NCBI RefSeq assembly: GCF_900101685.1
Contig: NZ_FMZZ01000005.1
Coordinates: forward strand, 1 to 64,000
Reading direction: 5' to 3'
Source of the DNA: Actinokineospora iranica
GTDB taxonomy: Bacteria; Actinomycetota; Actinomycetes; Mycobacteriales; Pseudonocardiaceae
Length of the DNA stretch: 64,000 nt
Shown here: in pieces, positions 40,837 to 50,585 of the stretch
Layout: every line of letters starts with the position of its first letter
How positions within the stretch are numbered: the stretch's first letter is position 1
Made by a program: the position numbers and the translations under genes
Notes under the pieces: generated by a model
The model's input: only the letters and a program-made list of their open reading frames with translations
Database searches by the model: none
Told to the model about the DNA's origin: nothing

Positions 40837-41979
40837 TCACCAGGCCGGATAGCGGTCTCTCCAGGTCGGGTCGTTGAGGGAGTTGGCGGGGCTGAACTCG
40901 ATCAGCGCGTCCCGCCCCAGGGTCTCGATGACCTCGCGCAGCTCCAGCTCGTCCAACCAGGGCCGCGGGATCGCGTCGACGCCGTGGACGGCGCCAAGCA
41001 GGTTCCCGCAGATGGAGCCGGTGGAGTCGCTGTCGCCGGAGTGGTTGACCGCGAGCAGCAGCCCGTCGGCCAGGTTGTCCGCGGCCAGCGCGGCGCACAC
41101 GCCGATCGCCAGGGCCTCCTCGCCGACCCACCCGCCGCCCAGTTCGGTCGCCAACTGCTCCGGGGTCGGCCGCCCCCGCCGCGCCAGCGCGACCGCCGCG
41201 TCCAGCGCCTGGACCGTCTCGGCGGACTCCTCCCAGGTGACCAGCTCGGCCCGCACCTCTACCAGCGCGTCGGGAAGCGCGGCGCCGTCGAGCAGCCGGT
41301 GCACCACGAACGCCAGCGCACCCGCGCTCAGATACCCACTGGGGTGACCGTGGGTGAGCGCCCCGGACTGCGCGGCCACCACGAACGAGTCCAGCGGGTC
41401 CTCCGACCACAGCGCGCACGGCGCCGCCCGCATGACCGCCCCGCAGCCCTTGGAGTCGTTGAGCTTGTGCGACAGCGTCCCCCGCTCCGCGCCGCCCGCG
41501 TAACCCTTGAGCGCGGTAAGCACGGTGGCGCCGGGGGCGCGGCGGTGGAAGAGGCCACGCTCGCCGATCAGCCACCCGTCCGGCTCCGCCTCCATGGCGT
41601 ACGACCCGCCCGCCCGGTGCCACGGCGTCCCCTGCGTGTGGAACCACCGCTGGTAGGCGTGCTGCACGACCGAGGCGGGCTGCTGCTCGAAGAACATCAG
41701 GCGGCGGCCCAGGTGCCCGCGGATCATCGCCTCGACGGTGAACAGGGTCATCTGCGTGTCGTCGGTGATCCGGCCCCGCCCGCCGTACGCCTCCGCATAC
41801 CCGGTGACGCCGGAGGGGCCGAACCGGGCGCGGATGTCCTCGATGGACAGGAACTCGATCGGCGCTCCCAAAGCGTCGCCCACCGCCCCCGCCAAGAGAA
41901 CGCCGAGCCACTTGTCGGCGGGAATCACGCGCTCATAGGGGAGATCGCCGTCCACGTCCGGCAAGGGTACTGGCGTCAC
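40837..41979 (-). CDS. ADP-ribosylglycohydrolase family protein
   Basis: A 380-residue hydrolase of the DraG/ARH family, which removes ADP-ribose from proteins or related substrates. Di-metal motifs: GDALGAP and GRITDDTQMT near residues 35-77, and the C-terminal HSGDSDSTGSI near 315. GTG start 19 bases after the EspG stop, so it seems to be transcribed with the ESX-like operon upstream and with endonuclease V downstream. Confidence 0.9.
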   Translation of the reverse strand: MTPVPLPDVDGDLPYERVIPADKWLGVLLAGAVGDALGAPIEFLSIEDIRARFGPSGVTGYAEAYGGRGRITDDTQMTLFTVEAMIRGHLGRRLMFFEQQPASVVQHAYQRWFHTQGTPWHRAGGSYAMEAEPDGWLIGERGLFHRRAPGATVLTALKGYAGGAERGTLSHKLNDSKGCGAVMRAAPCALWSEDPLDSFVVAAQSGALTHGHPSGYLSAGALAFVVHRLLDGAALPDALVEVRAELVTWEESAETVQALDAAVALARRGRPTPEQLATELGGGWVGEEALAIGVCAALAADNLADGLLLAVNHSGDSDSTGSICGNLLGAVHGVDAIPRPWLDELELREVIETLGRDALIEFSPANSLNDPTWRDRYPAW

Positions 41980-41998
41980 CCAGTCGAGTCGCTAACGG

Positions 41999-42769
41999 TC
42001 AGCCGATAGAGGCGTGCAACTCCGAAAGTCGGCGCGCGATCAGCTGCGGCGTGCCGGGGACCGCGTTGATCGACTTCTCGCCGCGGCCCTCGGTCGTGTA
42101 CAGGGCCCACCGGCCGTCGGCGAGGTCGATGAACGAGATCCAGTCCTTCGCGCGGGTCCGCTTGCCGCGGTGGTCCCGCTTGGCGGTGTACAGCTTGCCG
42201 CCACCCACCCGCGGCGCCTTCATCAGCGCCGCCAGCCGCCGCGCCTCCTGCGGCGTCGCGTAATGCGGGTCGCTCATGCTGAACCCGCCGACGTCCCGCC
42301 GCACCGGCTTGCCGTAGTCGGCGGACCGAACCGAGATCGCCTCACCGCGCGCGGCGGCCACGTTCGGCAGCCGGAACACGAACGCCTCCAACGCCCGCGA
42401 CGCGTCGATCCACTCGAAGGTGACCACCTCGTCCACCCGCTGCGCCAGCGCCGCGGACCGCCCCGACGCGGCGACCAGCACCGAGTACGGCCCTTCCGTG
42501 TCCTGCAGCCACCCGTAGTACTCGACGGCGCCGCGCTGGATCACCGCGAGCAGGTCGAGGAAGTCCTCGGCCACCCCCTGCGGGGTGCTCAGCCCGGCGC
42601 GGTCCAACTCCCGGTGGAACTGGGCGTCGCTCTCCTGCTTGAACCGCGGCGAGTAGTAGCGCTCACCGCCGGTGAACAGGGGGTGCGGGTCGCCCAGGTT
42701 CTCCTGCTTGAGCAGGCGGTACAGGGTGTCGACGGACAGCTCGACTCGCGACTGGGTGCGCATGGTCAC
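41999..42769 (-). CDS. EspG family ESX secretion-associated chaperone
   Basis: A 256-residue cytosolic protein with the pattern of EspG proteins, which bind PE/PPE substrates and deliver them to the type VII machine. Typical features are the N-terminal strand-turn region, the RGAVEYYGWLQD segment and a Ser/Arg-rich C-terminal half. Its GTG start overlaps the stop of the PPE-like gene (GTGA), as expected for a chaperone made with its client. Confidence 0.82.
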   Translation of the reverse strand: MTMRTQSRVELSVDTLYRLLKQENLGDPHPLFTGGERYYSPRFKQESDAQFHRELDRAGLSTPQGVAEDFLDLLAVIQRGAVEYYGWLQDTEGPYSVLVAASGRSAALAQRVDEVVTFEWIDASRALEAFVFRLPNVAAARGEAISVRSADYGKPVRRDVGGFSMSDPHYATPQEARRLAALMKAPRVGGGKLYTAKRDHRGKRTRAKDWISFIDLADGRWALYTTEGRGEKSINAVPGTPQLIARRLSELHASIG

Positions 42770-44025
42770 TCCCCGATGACCGGGGGCGCGGTCATCTGGT
42801 CGGTGCCGAAGATCGCCTCGGGGTCGTTTTCGAGCAGGAACGACGCGCGGGTGTGCTCGGTGTCGTCTTCGCCCTGGCCGCGTCCGCCGCCAGCGCCCAT
42901 GCCGGGCTGCCCGCCGCGCCCGCCGGTGCCAGCGCCGCCTGCGCCCGCCGCGGCCGCCGCCGCGCCCGCGCCGCCCGGTCGTCCGCCGGGCCCGTGCTCA
43001 GCCCCGGTCGCCGGGCCGCCCGGTCGCGCGCCTGCCCCGTGCTCGCCCGCGCCGCCCGCGCCGAAACCGCCCGCGCCGCCACCGCGCGCGCCGAATCCAC
43101 CGGCACCGCCACGGCCCGCGCCGCCGCCGCCACCGCCTGCCCGGCCACCACCAGCGCCATCGGCGCCGCCGCTGCCGAACCGTCCGCCGCCGAAGGGCAG
43201 CAGCGGGTCGGCGACCGGCGGCTGGATGGGAAGCGGCGGCCCGATCGGCCGGTTGGGCGGCTGCACGGGCGTGGGCGGCGGCGTCCAGTCATGCGGCCGC
43301 GTCTGCTGCGGCTTGTCGTCGTACTGCGGCGGCGTCAACGGGTCCGTGGGCCGCTCCGGCCGCTGATCGCTCGGCGGCGGCGGGGTCCACACATCCCCCG
43401 GGTCCCGCCCGTTCCGCCCCGGCGGAGTCACCGGGTCCCTTGGGTCATCCGGCGGCGGCGTCGGCGGGAAGTTCGGGTTCTCAACCCGAATGTCCCCACC
43501 CGTGTCGTGCAGCGACGAGTAGTCCATCGGCAGGGCCTGCTCGTTGGACATGCTGTTCTCGTCGTACATCTGGTAGACGCGGAGGTTGTGCTCAGAGTTC
43601 GCCTGGTACTTGCTCAGCTCGTCTTCGGTATCGGTGTCCCAGGGGGTCGCCTCGTCCCAGAACCCGGTGTCCGGCGGATTCTCCGCGACCGGCACCACAC
43701 TGCTCGACGCCGACCCGAACGCGCCGCCCTGCTCCTGCAGGAGTTGGTCGGTGTGGTCCAGGTTGTCCGCGCCCAGGATCGTGACCTCGGCCAGCGGCTT
43801 CGCGGCCCCGTACGCGGCAGCCCCCGCCTTGCCCTGCCAACCCGCCTCGATCTTCTGCGCGAGCTGGTTGATCCGCTCCGCCCGCTCCGTCTCCGTCTTG
43901 GCTTCCTGCCCGGCAGTGTGCTGGGCCATGGTGAGGGTCGAGGCGCCGCTGCCACCGGTCAGGGCGTGGTAGATCTGGCTAGCGGTCAACCCGCTCCCGC
44001 TGCCGGGTGCGCTCACGATGATCAT
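42766..44025 (-). CDS. PPE-like WXG protein with Gly/Ala-rich tail
   Basis: A 419-residue putative ESX substrate. The helical N-terminal domain (about 1-130) has the WXG turn W63-Q-G65 and Y72 (AGWQGKAGAAAYG). A Pro/Asp-rich region (about 190-280) and a long Gly/Ala-rich stretch (about 290-380) follow, then a short conserved C-terminus (DPEAIFGTDQM). The plan resembles mycobacterial PPE proteins. The ATG overlaps the DUF3558 stop by four bases (ATGA). It is likely paired with the small ESX-type protein and bound by EspG. Confidence 0.82.
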   Translation of the reverse strand: MIIVSAPGSGSGLTASQIYHALTGGSGASTLTMAQHTAGQEAKTETERAERINQLAQKIEAGWQGKAGAAAYGAAKPLAEVTILGADNLDHTDQLLQEQGGAFGSASSSVVPVAENPPDTGFWDEATPWDTDTEDELSKYQANSEHNLRVYQMYDENSMSNEQALPMDYSSLHDTGGDIRVENPNFPPTPPPDDPRDPVTPPGRNGRDPGDVWTPPPPSDQRPERPTDPLTPPQYDDKPQQTRPHDWTPPPTPVQPPNRPIGPPLPIQPPVADPLLPFGGGRFGSGGADGAGGGRAGGGGGGAGRGGAGGFGARGGGAGGFGAGGAGEHGAGARPGGPATGAEHGPGGRPGGAGAAAAAAGAGGAGTGGRGGQPGMGAGGGRGQGEDDTEHTRASFLLENDPEAIFGTDQMTAPPVIGE

Positions 44026-44693
44026 CCCGCTTTCAGAGTCTTGACCACCTCGGCGGCCACCATCACCGCGACCTGGCACGCCTGGTCCCTGTTCCTCTTG
44101 CTCAAGGACTGCTGAGTGATGACACCGATGGACATCGTGTCGGACATGCCCACATCGACCCCGCACATGCCTATGTCTCGGTTGTCGCGTTTGTCGTATG
44201 TGACGGCTGGCATTCCATTGATGTCGGCGACCGGCTCGAAGTATGCCCACTCGCCGCGCTTGTTGGCCCGGTAGACGGCGGTGAGACCCTTGGAAGTCTG
44301 GGAGAAAAAATGCACGTCGATGCTGGAGCCGTTGAAGGTGTCCGGCGAGTTGTTGAACCATCGGCAGCCGGCTCCGGTGGGGTGCTCGGTTCGTTTGCCG
44401 GTGGGTGTTCCGACGAGCACCTGCGCTCGTTCCGGGGGCAGCGATGCGCAGGGGTCGTTGGCGAACTTGGACACGTCCACCGGATTTTTGACTTTGGGGG
44501 CGCCGTCGGTGGGCAGTTCGGTCGAAGACGCGGGTGCGGATGGGGTGCTGGGTTCGGAGGTCTTCGACCCGGGCGCGGGGTCCTGTGTTCGGGTGGTCGT
44601 CGTGGAGAGACCGACCGGCGTGCCCGCTTCTCCTGTCGTGCACGCCGCGAGCGTGACCAGGGCGAGCAGGGGCACGAGGGTGTGGCGACGCAC
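44022..44693 (-). CDS. DUF3558 lipoprotein, copy 3
   Basis: A 223-residue lipoprotein with lipobox LAAC (C18), Thr/Ser/Pro tether and a DUF3558 domain retaining the family cysteines (NDPCASL, GCRWF, GMCGVDV, DQACQV). It is closely related to the two copies at 14099 and 14915, with the same GTG start and Shine-Dalgarno placement. In this operon it lies between the small ESX-type gene and the PPE-like gene, so it may be the surface component of a secreted complex. Confidence 0.87.
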   Translation of the reverse strand: MRRHTLVPLLALVTLAACTTGEAGTPVGLSTTTTRTQDPAPGSKTSEPSTPSAPASSTELPTDGAPKVKNPVDVSKFANDPCASLPPERAQVLVGTPTGKRTEHPTGAGCRWFNNSPDTFNGSSIDVHFFSQTSKGLTAVYRANKRGEWAYFEPVADINGMPAVTYDKRDNRDIGMCGVDVGMSDTMSIGVITQQSLSKRNRDQACQVAVMVAAEVVKTLKAG

Positions 44694-44694
44694 G

Positions 44695-45144
44695 TCAGAT
44701 CCCTCCGGGAGCGCTGGGCGCGGACGGTCCGGACGCCGACCCATCAGTGGAGTCCAGGCCCCGGACGTTCTCACGTTCCACCCCAAGATAGTCGCTCAAC
44801 GCGTCCTGGAACTTCTGCGCCTGGTTGTAGCAGTATTCGGCCTTCTCCTTGAGCGAGTCCATATAAGCCTGCGACGAGGTTGCCACTGCCTGGGCGTGGT
44901 AGTGGCTGGCCGGGTCGTTCCCAGGAGGATCAACCTGACCAAGGGGTCGAGCGCCTACCATTGACTGTGTGTAGTCGTCGGCCAGGTCGAGCCAGTCTTT
45001 GACGATGGAGCGGATCTCGTCCGGCGAGAAGGAGAACTTGCCGCCGTCGCCGCTGGGCGGGGCGCCGCCGACCATGTCGCTGACACCGGAGCCTGCGATG
45101 TGCCCGACGGATGCGTCGATGCTGCTGCGGAATGCGGACGTCAT
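44695..45144 (-). CDS. small ESX-type helical protein, copy 2 (intact operon)
   Basis: A 149-residue paralog of the protein at 13651-14097, with the same Gly-rich start, two helices split by PPGNDPAS, and SAPSAPGGI tail. It heads the four-gene operon ESX-type / DUF3558 / PPE-like / EspG. There is no signal peptide. Its position relative to the PPE-like gene suggests the PE-like half of a secreted heterodimer, although the PE motif is absent. Confidence 0.75.
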   Translation of the reverse strand: MTSAFRSSIDASVGHIAGSGVSDMVGGAPPSGDGGKFSFSPDEIRSIVKDWLDLADDYTQSMVGARPLGQVDPPGNDPASHYHAQAVATSSQAYMDSLKEKAEYCYNQAQKFQDALSDYLGVERENVRGLDSTDGSASGPSAPSAPGGI

Positions 45145-45234
45145 CGTACCCCCTGTGGCCCTGACCTGCCCCTTCGTGATCAGGATACGACAGCGACGTG
45201 ATCCAGGGTGCGGTTTCCCTGAAAAGCGGATTCC
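45145..45234 (-). promoter_or_regulatory. conserved leader of ESX/DUF3558 cassette, copy 2
   Basis: The region matches the leader at 13560-13650 block by block. On the minus strand TATCCT (45187-45182) is a reasonable -10 element. The gap is shared with the divergent glycosidase gene starting at 45250. Confidence 0.55.
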
Positions 45235-45249
45235 ACCACACTGGGGCGG

Positions 45250-47934
45250 GTGAGCGAACACGAGCGGTTGGCCGAGTCCCCGTCCGCGGAGTCGCCGTGG
45301 CGGCTGTGGGGGCCGTATCTGGCCGCGCGGCAGTGGGGGACGGTTCGCGAGGACTACTCGGGGAATGGGGACGCCTGGGGGTACTTCTCGTTCGACCAGG
45401 CGCGGATGCGGGTGTACCGGTGGGGTGAGGACGGGATCGCCGGGATCTGCGACCGGCACGGGTTCCTCAACTTCAGCCTGGCGCTGTGGAACGGGCAGGA
45501 CGAGATCCTCAAGGAGCGGTACTTCGGGTTGGCGAACTCCGAGGGCAACCACGGTGAGGACGTCAAGGAGCACTGGTGGATCACCGACGGCACGCCGACG
45601 CACTCGTGGATGCGGGTGCTCTACCGGTACCCGCAGCGGGCGTTCCCGTACGCGCGGTTGCGGGAGTTGGCGGCGCACGCCGGGCGGGACCACCGGGAGC
45701 CGGAGCTGTCGGACACGGGGGTGTTGGACGGCGACCGGTTCTTCGACGTGCGGGTCAGCTACGCGAAGGCCGCGCCGGACGACGTCTGTGTGGAGATCGA
45801 GGCGACCAACCACGGGCCGGAGGCGGCTCCGCTGCACCTGTTGCCGCAGCTGTGGTTCCGCAACACGTGGTCGTGGGGGCGGGACGCGCGCAGGCCCGCG
45901 CTGATCGGGTCCACTGTGGACGGTTGGGCGCGGGTGGTCGCCGAGCATTCGCTGCTGGGGCGCTACACCACGCATTTCGACGGCGCGCCAACGCTTTTGG
46001 TCACCGACAACGAGACCGACGAGGCGCAGTTGTTCGGGCGGGCGGTGAATCCCAGCCGGTACACCAAGGCGGGGATCGGCGACCACGTTGTCGAGGGCAA
46101 AACCGATGTGTGCCAGGTGGTTCCGGCCGGGGGCGCGTCGCAGCCGGGGACGAAGGCGGCGGCCTGGTACCGCTTCGACTCCGTCGCGCCGGGTGAGTCG
46201 GTCACGGTCCGGGTGCGGCTGATCGCGGGCGACGGGCACGGCAGCGCGTTCGGGTCGACGTTCGCTTCCACTATGGCGCGACGGAAAGACGACGCGGACG
46301 AGTTCTACGCCGACATCGCCCCCGACGCCTCGCCCGCGGAGAAGAAGGTGGCGCGGCGGGCGTTCGCGGGTCTGCTGTGGACGAAGCAGCACTACCGTTT
46401 CCGGGTGCGCGAGTGGCTGGAGGGCGACCCGGCGCACCCGCCGTCGCCGCACGAGCGGCAGGGCCCGCACGCGCGCAACGCGCACTGGAAGCACATGGAC
46501 GTCGCCGATGTGCTGTCCATGCCCGACGAGTGGGAGTACCCGTGGTTCGCCGCGTGGGACCTGGCGTTCCACATGGTGCCGTTCGCGCTGGTCGACCCGG
46601 CGTTCGCCAAGGACCAGCTGCTGCTGCTATGCCGGGAGTGGCTGATGCACCCGGACGGGCAGCTGCCCGCGTACGAGTGGGAGTTCGGCGATGTCAACCC
46701 GCCGGTGCACGCGTGGGCGACGCTGCAGGTCTACCGCGCCGAGCAGGAGGCGACCGGCAGCGGTGACCGGGTCTTCCTGGCCCGGGTGTTCCACAAGCTG
46801 CTGCTGAACTTCTCCTGGTGGGTCAACCGCAAGGACCCCGGCGGCAACTACCTGTTCGAGGGCGGCTTCCTCGGCATGGACAACATCGGCCCGGTCAACC
46901 GGTCGGCCCCGCTGGAGCACGGGTGGCGGTTCGAGCAGTCCGACGCGACATCGTGGATGGCGACGTACGCGTTGCACCTCATGCAGATCGCGCTGGAACT
47001 GGCCCGCCACGACGAGGCGTATGAGGACGTGGCCACGAAGTTCGTGGAGCACTTCCTGAGCATCGCGCAGGCGTCGACGCACTTCGGTTCCGCGCGGCGG
47101 CCGATCTGGGACGAGGAGGACGGGTTCTGCTACGACCTGGTCTCCCGCACTCTCGACGGCGGCCATGTTGAGGCGCAGCCGGTGCGGGTGCGGTCGATGG
47201 TGGGGCTGATCCCGGTGCTGGCCTGCGCGCCGCTGGAGCCGTGGGTGTTCGCTGAGCTGCCCGGCTTCTCCGGCAGGCTCAACTACCTGCTGCGCCGCCA
47301 GCCCGAGTTCGGCCAGTTCCTCACCTGGCACACCGGCGCGGACGGCGAGCGCAGCGCGCTGCTGTCGCTGTTGGACGACCGCAAGCTGCGCCGGGTCCTG
47401 ACCCGCATGTTCGACGAGGCCGAGTTCCTGTCCCCGCACGGCATCCGGTCGCTGTCCGCGGCGCACCGCGGCGGCCTGGAGGTGGAGATCGCGGGCGCGC
47501 CGCACCGCATCGAGTACGAGCCGGGCGAGTCGCGCACCGCGATGTTCGGCGGCAACTCCAACTGGCGCGGGCCGGTGTGGTTCCCGACGAACGCGCTGCT
47601 GGTGCAGGCGCTGTGCGCGCTCGACACGTTCCACCATGGCGCGGTCACGGTGGAGCTGCCCACCGGCTCTGGCAACCGGGTGACCGCGGGCGAGGCGGCC
47701 CGCGACCTCTCGCGCAGGCTCGCGGGGTTGTTCCTGCCTGGGCCGGATGGCCGCAGGCCTGCCGACGGTAAGCGGATCGAGGGCACCGACTCGCCGCTGT
47801 GGCGCGAGCATGTGACGTTCAGCGAGTATTTCGATGGGGACACGGGTGAGGGCCTCGGCGCCTCCCACCAGACCGGGTGGACAGCCCTGGTCGCCGTTCT
47901 TCTTGCGGGCTGGCCCGGTATGTGCGGGAAATAA
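45250..47934 (+). CDS. GH63-like glycosidase (MGH1 type)
   Basis: An 894-residue cytosolic glycoside hydrolase. No signal peptide is seen. The N-terminal 350 residues look like a beta-sandwich (YSGNGDAWGYFSFDQARMRV), and the rest an (alpha/alpha)6 barrel with WFAAWDLAFHMVPFAL and GMDNIGPVNRS and GGNSNWRGPVWFPTNALL, motifs of mannosylglycerate hydrolase/GH63-type enzymes. It likely acts on alpha-linked glucosides or compatible-solute sugars; the substrate is inferred only from the family. GTG start. Confidence 0.85.
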   Translation: MSEHERLAESPSAESPWRLWGPYLAARQWGTVREDYSGNGDAWGYFSFDQARMRVYRWGEDGIAGICDRHGFLNFSLALWNGQDEILKERYFGLANSEGNHGEDVKEHWWITDGTPTHSWMRVLYRYPQRAFPYARLRELAAHAGRDHREPELSDTGVLDGDRFFDVRVSYAKAAPDDVCVEIEATNHGPEAAPLHLLPQLWFRNTWSWGRDARRPALIGSTVDGWARVVAEHSLLGRYTTHFDGAPTLLVTDNETDEAQLFGRAVNPSRYTKAGIGDHVVEGKTDVCQVVPAGGASQPGTKAAAWYRFDSVAPGESVTVRVRLIAGDGHGSAFGSTFASTMARRKDDADEFYADIAPDASPAEKKVARRAFAGLLWTKQHYRFRVREWLEGDPAHPPSPHERQGPHARNAHWKHMDVADVLSMPDEWEYPWFAAWDLAFHMVPFALVDPAFAKDQLLLLCREWLMHPDGQLPAYEWEFGDVNPPVHAWATLQVYRAEQEATGSGDRVFLARVFHKLLLNFSWWVNRKDPGGNYLFEGGFLGMDNIGPVNRSAPLEHGWRFEQSDATSWMATYALHLMQIALELARHDEAYEDVATKFVEHFLSIAQASTHFGSARRPIWDEEDGFCYDLVSRTLDGGHVEAQPVRVRSMVGLIPVLACAPLEPWVFAELPGFSGRLNYLLRRQPEFGQFLTWHTGADGERSALLSLLDDRKLRRVLTRMFDEAEFLSPHGIRSLSAAHRGGLEVEIAGAPHRIEYEPGESRTAMFGGNSNWRGPVWFPTNALLVQALCALDTFHHGAVTVELPTGSGNRVTAGEAARDLSRRLAGLFLPGPDGRRPADGKRIEGTDSPLWREHVTFSEYFDGDTGEGLGASHQTGWTALVAVLLAGWPGMCGK

Positions 47935-48062
47935 TCCGTTCGCGTCACCATTGTGCGACAAAACCGCCGCATCCCTGTGACGAACGGGCGAACAGTGCGC
48001 GGCCCGCGCTCCCGGTGGCAGGATGCGGGCACTCGAACCGAGACGACTCAAGGAGTGACACC

Positions 48063-48890
48063 GTGGCGCGACGATCCAAGCTGAAGGTGCTCGCCCTGCT
48101 GCCCGCGCTGGCCCTCGCGGTCGCAGCCTGCGGAAACGCCACCGACAGCGGACCCACCAGCGGAAACACCGCTCCCGGGGTCACGCTGGCCGAGGCGGGC
48201 AAGCTCAAGACCTGCACGAACCTGCCGTACCCGCCGTTCCAGTTCACCCAGGGCGGCAAAACCGTCGGGTTCGACGTCGACCTGCTCGACCTCGTGGCGG
48301 GCAAGGTCGGCGCCAAACAGGAAATAGTCGACATCCAGTTCAACGTCATCAAAAGCGGCGCGGCCCTCAACTCCAACAAGTGCGACGTGGCCGCCGCGGG
48401 CATGACGATCACCGACGAGCGCAAGCAGAACCTGGACTTCTCCAACCCCTACATGGACGAGGTCATCGCCCTGCTGGTGCCCAAGGGGTCCGGCATCACC
48501 AGCCTCGACCAGGTCAGGGACAAAAAGCTCGGCGTGCAGAAGGCCACCACCAGCCTCGACTACGCCACCGGGAAGGGCTTCACGCCGACCGAGTTCGAGG
48601 ACTCCGGCAAGCAGCTGCAGGCGTTCCAGTCCGGCCAGGTCGACGTGGTCCTGCAGGACCTGCCGGTGGTCAACGAGTGGCTCAAGAAGCAGGGCCTCAG
48701 CGACAAGTTCGAGATCGGCGCGGAGATCGAGACCGGCGCCCAGTACGGCTTCGCGGTGAAGAAGGGCGGCAACGGCGAGCTGCTCAAGACGATCAACGAC
48801 GCGCTGGGCGCGGCCATCGCCGACGGCACCTGGGCGCGGCTGTACGAGCAGTGGATGGGCTCCAAGCCCAAGTCCACGCCGGGCAAGTAA
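48063..48890 (+). CDS. polar amino acid ABC transporter, substrate-binding lipoprotein
   Basis: A 275-residue lipoprotein with lipobox VAAC (C23) and the periplasmic-binding-protein type 2 fold (GKLKTCTNLPYPPFQFTQGG, then GFDVDLLDLVAGKVG). It probably binds glutamate, glutamine or a similar amino acid. The GTG start has AGGAG seven bases upstream, replacing a longer frame that overlaps the glycosidase gene. It is followed six bases later by the permease. Confidence 0.92.
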   Translation: MARRSKLKVLALLPALALAVAACGNATDSGPTSGNTAPGVTLAEAGKLKTCTNLPYPPFQFTQGGKTVGFDVDLLDLVAGKVGAKQEIVDIQFNVIKSGAALNSNKCDVAAAGMTITDERKQNLDFSNPYMDEVIALLVPKGSGITSLDQVRDKKLGVQKATTSLDYATGKGFTPTEFEDSGKQLQAFQSGQVDVVLQDLPVVNEWLKKQGLSDKFEIGAEIETGAQYGFAVKKGGNGELLKTINDALGAAIADGTWARLYEQWMGSKPKSTPGK

Positions 48891-48896
48891 GCGTCC

Positions 48897-49730
48897 ATGG
48901 CCGACACGACTCCGCGGGCTGAGGCGGTCCCCCGGGCCCGCCTCAGCCCGCGCAAACGGCAGCGCATCAGCCGCGGCATCCAGTACGCGGTCTTCGCCGC
49001 CGCGGTCGCCGCGGTCGGCTTCGGCGCCGACTGGGCGTCGCTGGCCGAGTACTTCGCCGACCTCGACGTCGCGAAGGAAGCGTTCCCCGAGCTCATCACG
49101 GTGGCGCTGAAGAACACCGTCATCTACACGCTCTCGGCGTACGTGGTCGGGTTCGTCCTCGGGCTGGTCGTCGCGCTCATGCGGCTGTCGTCGGTCGCGG
49201 TGTACCGCGGTGTGGCGCTGGTCTACATCGAGGTCTTCCGCGGCCTGCCCGCCCTGGTGGTGTTCCTGATCTTCGGGTTCGGCTTGCCGGTGGCGTTCCC
49301 CGGCCTGGAGTTCCCGTTCGAGCAGTACGGCACGGTCGCCGTGGCGCTGGGCCTGGTCGCCGCGGCGTACATGGCCGAGACGTTCCGCGCGGGCATCCAG
49401 GCGGTGCCCAACGGCCAGCTGGAAGCGGCCCGGTCGCTGGGGATGCCGCAGACCAGGGCGATGGTGTCGATCATCATCCCGCAGGCGCTGCGGGTGGTGA
49501 TCCCGCCGCTGACCAACGAGCTGATCCTGCTGTTCAAGGACTCATCGCTGGTGTTCGTCCTGGGCGTCACGTCGCTGACGACCGAGCTGTCCAAGTTCGG
49601 CGGCGACCTCGCAGCCGAGCACGCCGACTCGACCCCGCTGGTGCTCGCGGGCGCCGCCTACCTGGTGATCACCGTGCCGCTCGGCTACGTGGTCCGGCGC
49701 CTGGAAGCCAAGCAACGGAAGGCGAGATGA
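48897..49730 (+). CDS. polar amino acid ABC transporter, permease
   Basis: A 277-residue inner-membrane permease of the HisMQ type with about five or six helices and the EAA coupling loop ([20 protein letters not shown], near residue 180). The single permease gene implies a homodimer. Its stop overlaps the ATG of the ATPase (ATGA). Confidence 0.93.
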   Translation: MADTTPRAEAVPRARLSPRKRQRISRGIQYAVFAAAVAAVGFGADWASLAEYFADLDVAKEAFPELITVALKNTVIYTLSAYVVGFVLGLVVALMRLSSVAVYRGVALVYIEVFRGLPALVVFLIFGFGLPVAFPGLEFPFEQYGTVAVALGLVAAAYMAETFRAGIQAVPNGQLEAARSLGMPQTRAMVSIIIPQALRVVIPPLTNELILLFKDSSLVFVLGVTSLTTELSKFGGDLAAEHADSTPLVLAGAAYLVITVPLGYVVRRLEAKQRKAR

Positions 49731-50500
49731 GCACAGTGAGCCCGGCTGCCCCCGCGGTCGAGATCGTCGGCCTGCGCAAATCGTTCGGCGACCTGCTGGT
49801 CCTCAAGGGCATCGACGCGACCGTCGAGCCCGGTGAGGTCGTGTGCGTCATCGGGCCGTCCGGCTCCGGCAAGTCCACGCTGCTGCGCTGCGTGAACCTC
49901 CTGGAGCAGCCCGACGACGGCAAGGTGATCGTCAACGGCGTCGAGCTGACCGACCCCGACGTCGACATCGACGCCGCGCGCCGCCGGGTCGGCATGGTGT
50001 TCCAGCAGTTCAACCTGTTCCCGCACCTGACCGTCCTGGACAACCTGACCATCGCGCAGCGCAAGGTCCTGCGCCGCGGCAAGGCCGAGGCCGATGCGGT
50101 CGCCTTCGAGAACCTGGAGAAGGTCGGCGTCGCGGACAAGGCGCGCGTCTTCCCGGCCAAACTGTCCGGCGGGCAGCAGCAGCGGGTCGCCATCGCCCGC
50201 GCGCTGTCGATGAACCCGCAGGTCATGCTGTTCGACGAGCCGACGTCCGCGCTCGACCCGGAACTCGTCGGCGACGTGCTCGGGGTGATGCGCAAACTCG
50301 CCGACGAGGGCATGACGATGCTGGTCGTCACCCACGAGATGCAGTTCGCCAGGGAGGTCGCGGACAAGGTCCTGTTCATGGACGGCGGCGTCGTCGTCGA
50401 GGAAGGCCCGGCCGCCCAGGTCATCAGCGACCCGCGGCACGAGCGGACCAAGACGTTCCTGCGCCGCGTCCTCGACCCGACCCACCAGGACCCCACATAG
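49727..50500 (+). CDS. polar amino acid ABC transporter, ATP-binding protein
   Basis: A 257-residue ATPase of the GlnQ type. Walker A is [10 protein letters not shown]-loop [10 protein letters not shown], signature LSGGQQQR, Walker [15 protein letters not shown]-loop VTHEM. It drives uptake together with the two preceding genes. Confidence 0.95.
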   Translation: MSTVSPAAPAVEIVGLRKSFGDLLVLKGIDATVEPGEVVCVIGPSGSGKSTLLRCVNLLEQPDDGKVIVNGVELTDPDVDIDAARRRVGMVFQQFNLFPHLTVLDNLTIAQRKVLRRGKAEADAVAFENLEKVGVADKARVFPAKLSGGQQQRVAIARALSMNPQVMLFDEPTSALDPELVGDVLGVMRKLADEGMTMLVVTHEMQFAREVADKVLFMDGGVVVEEGPAAQVISDPRHERTKTFLRRVLDPTHQDPT

Positions 50501-50585
50501 CCGCTGGTCACCGGGGACGCAGGGCGGCCATAGTGGAACCACGAGTCACCGGCGTGCGTCCACATCCTTCGGGGAGGGGGGACGG

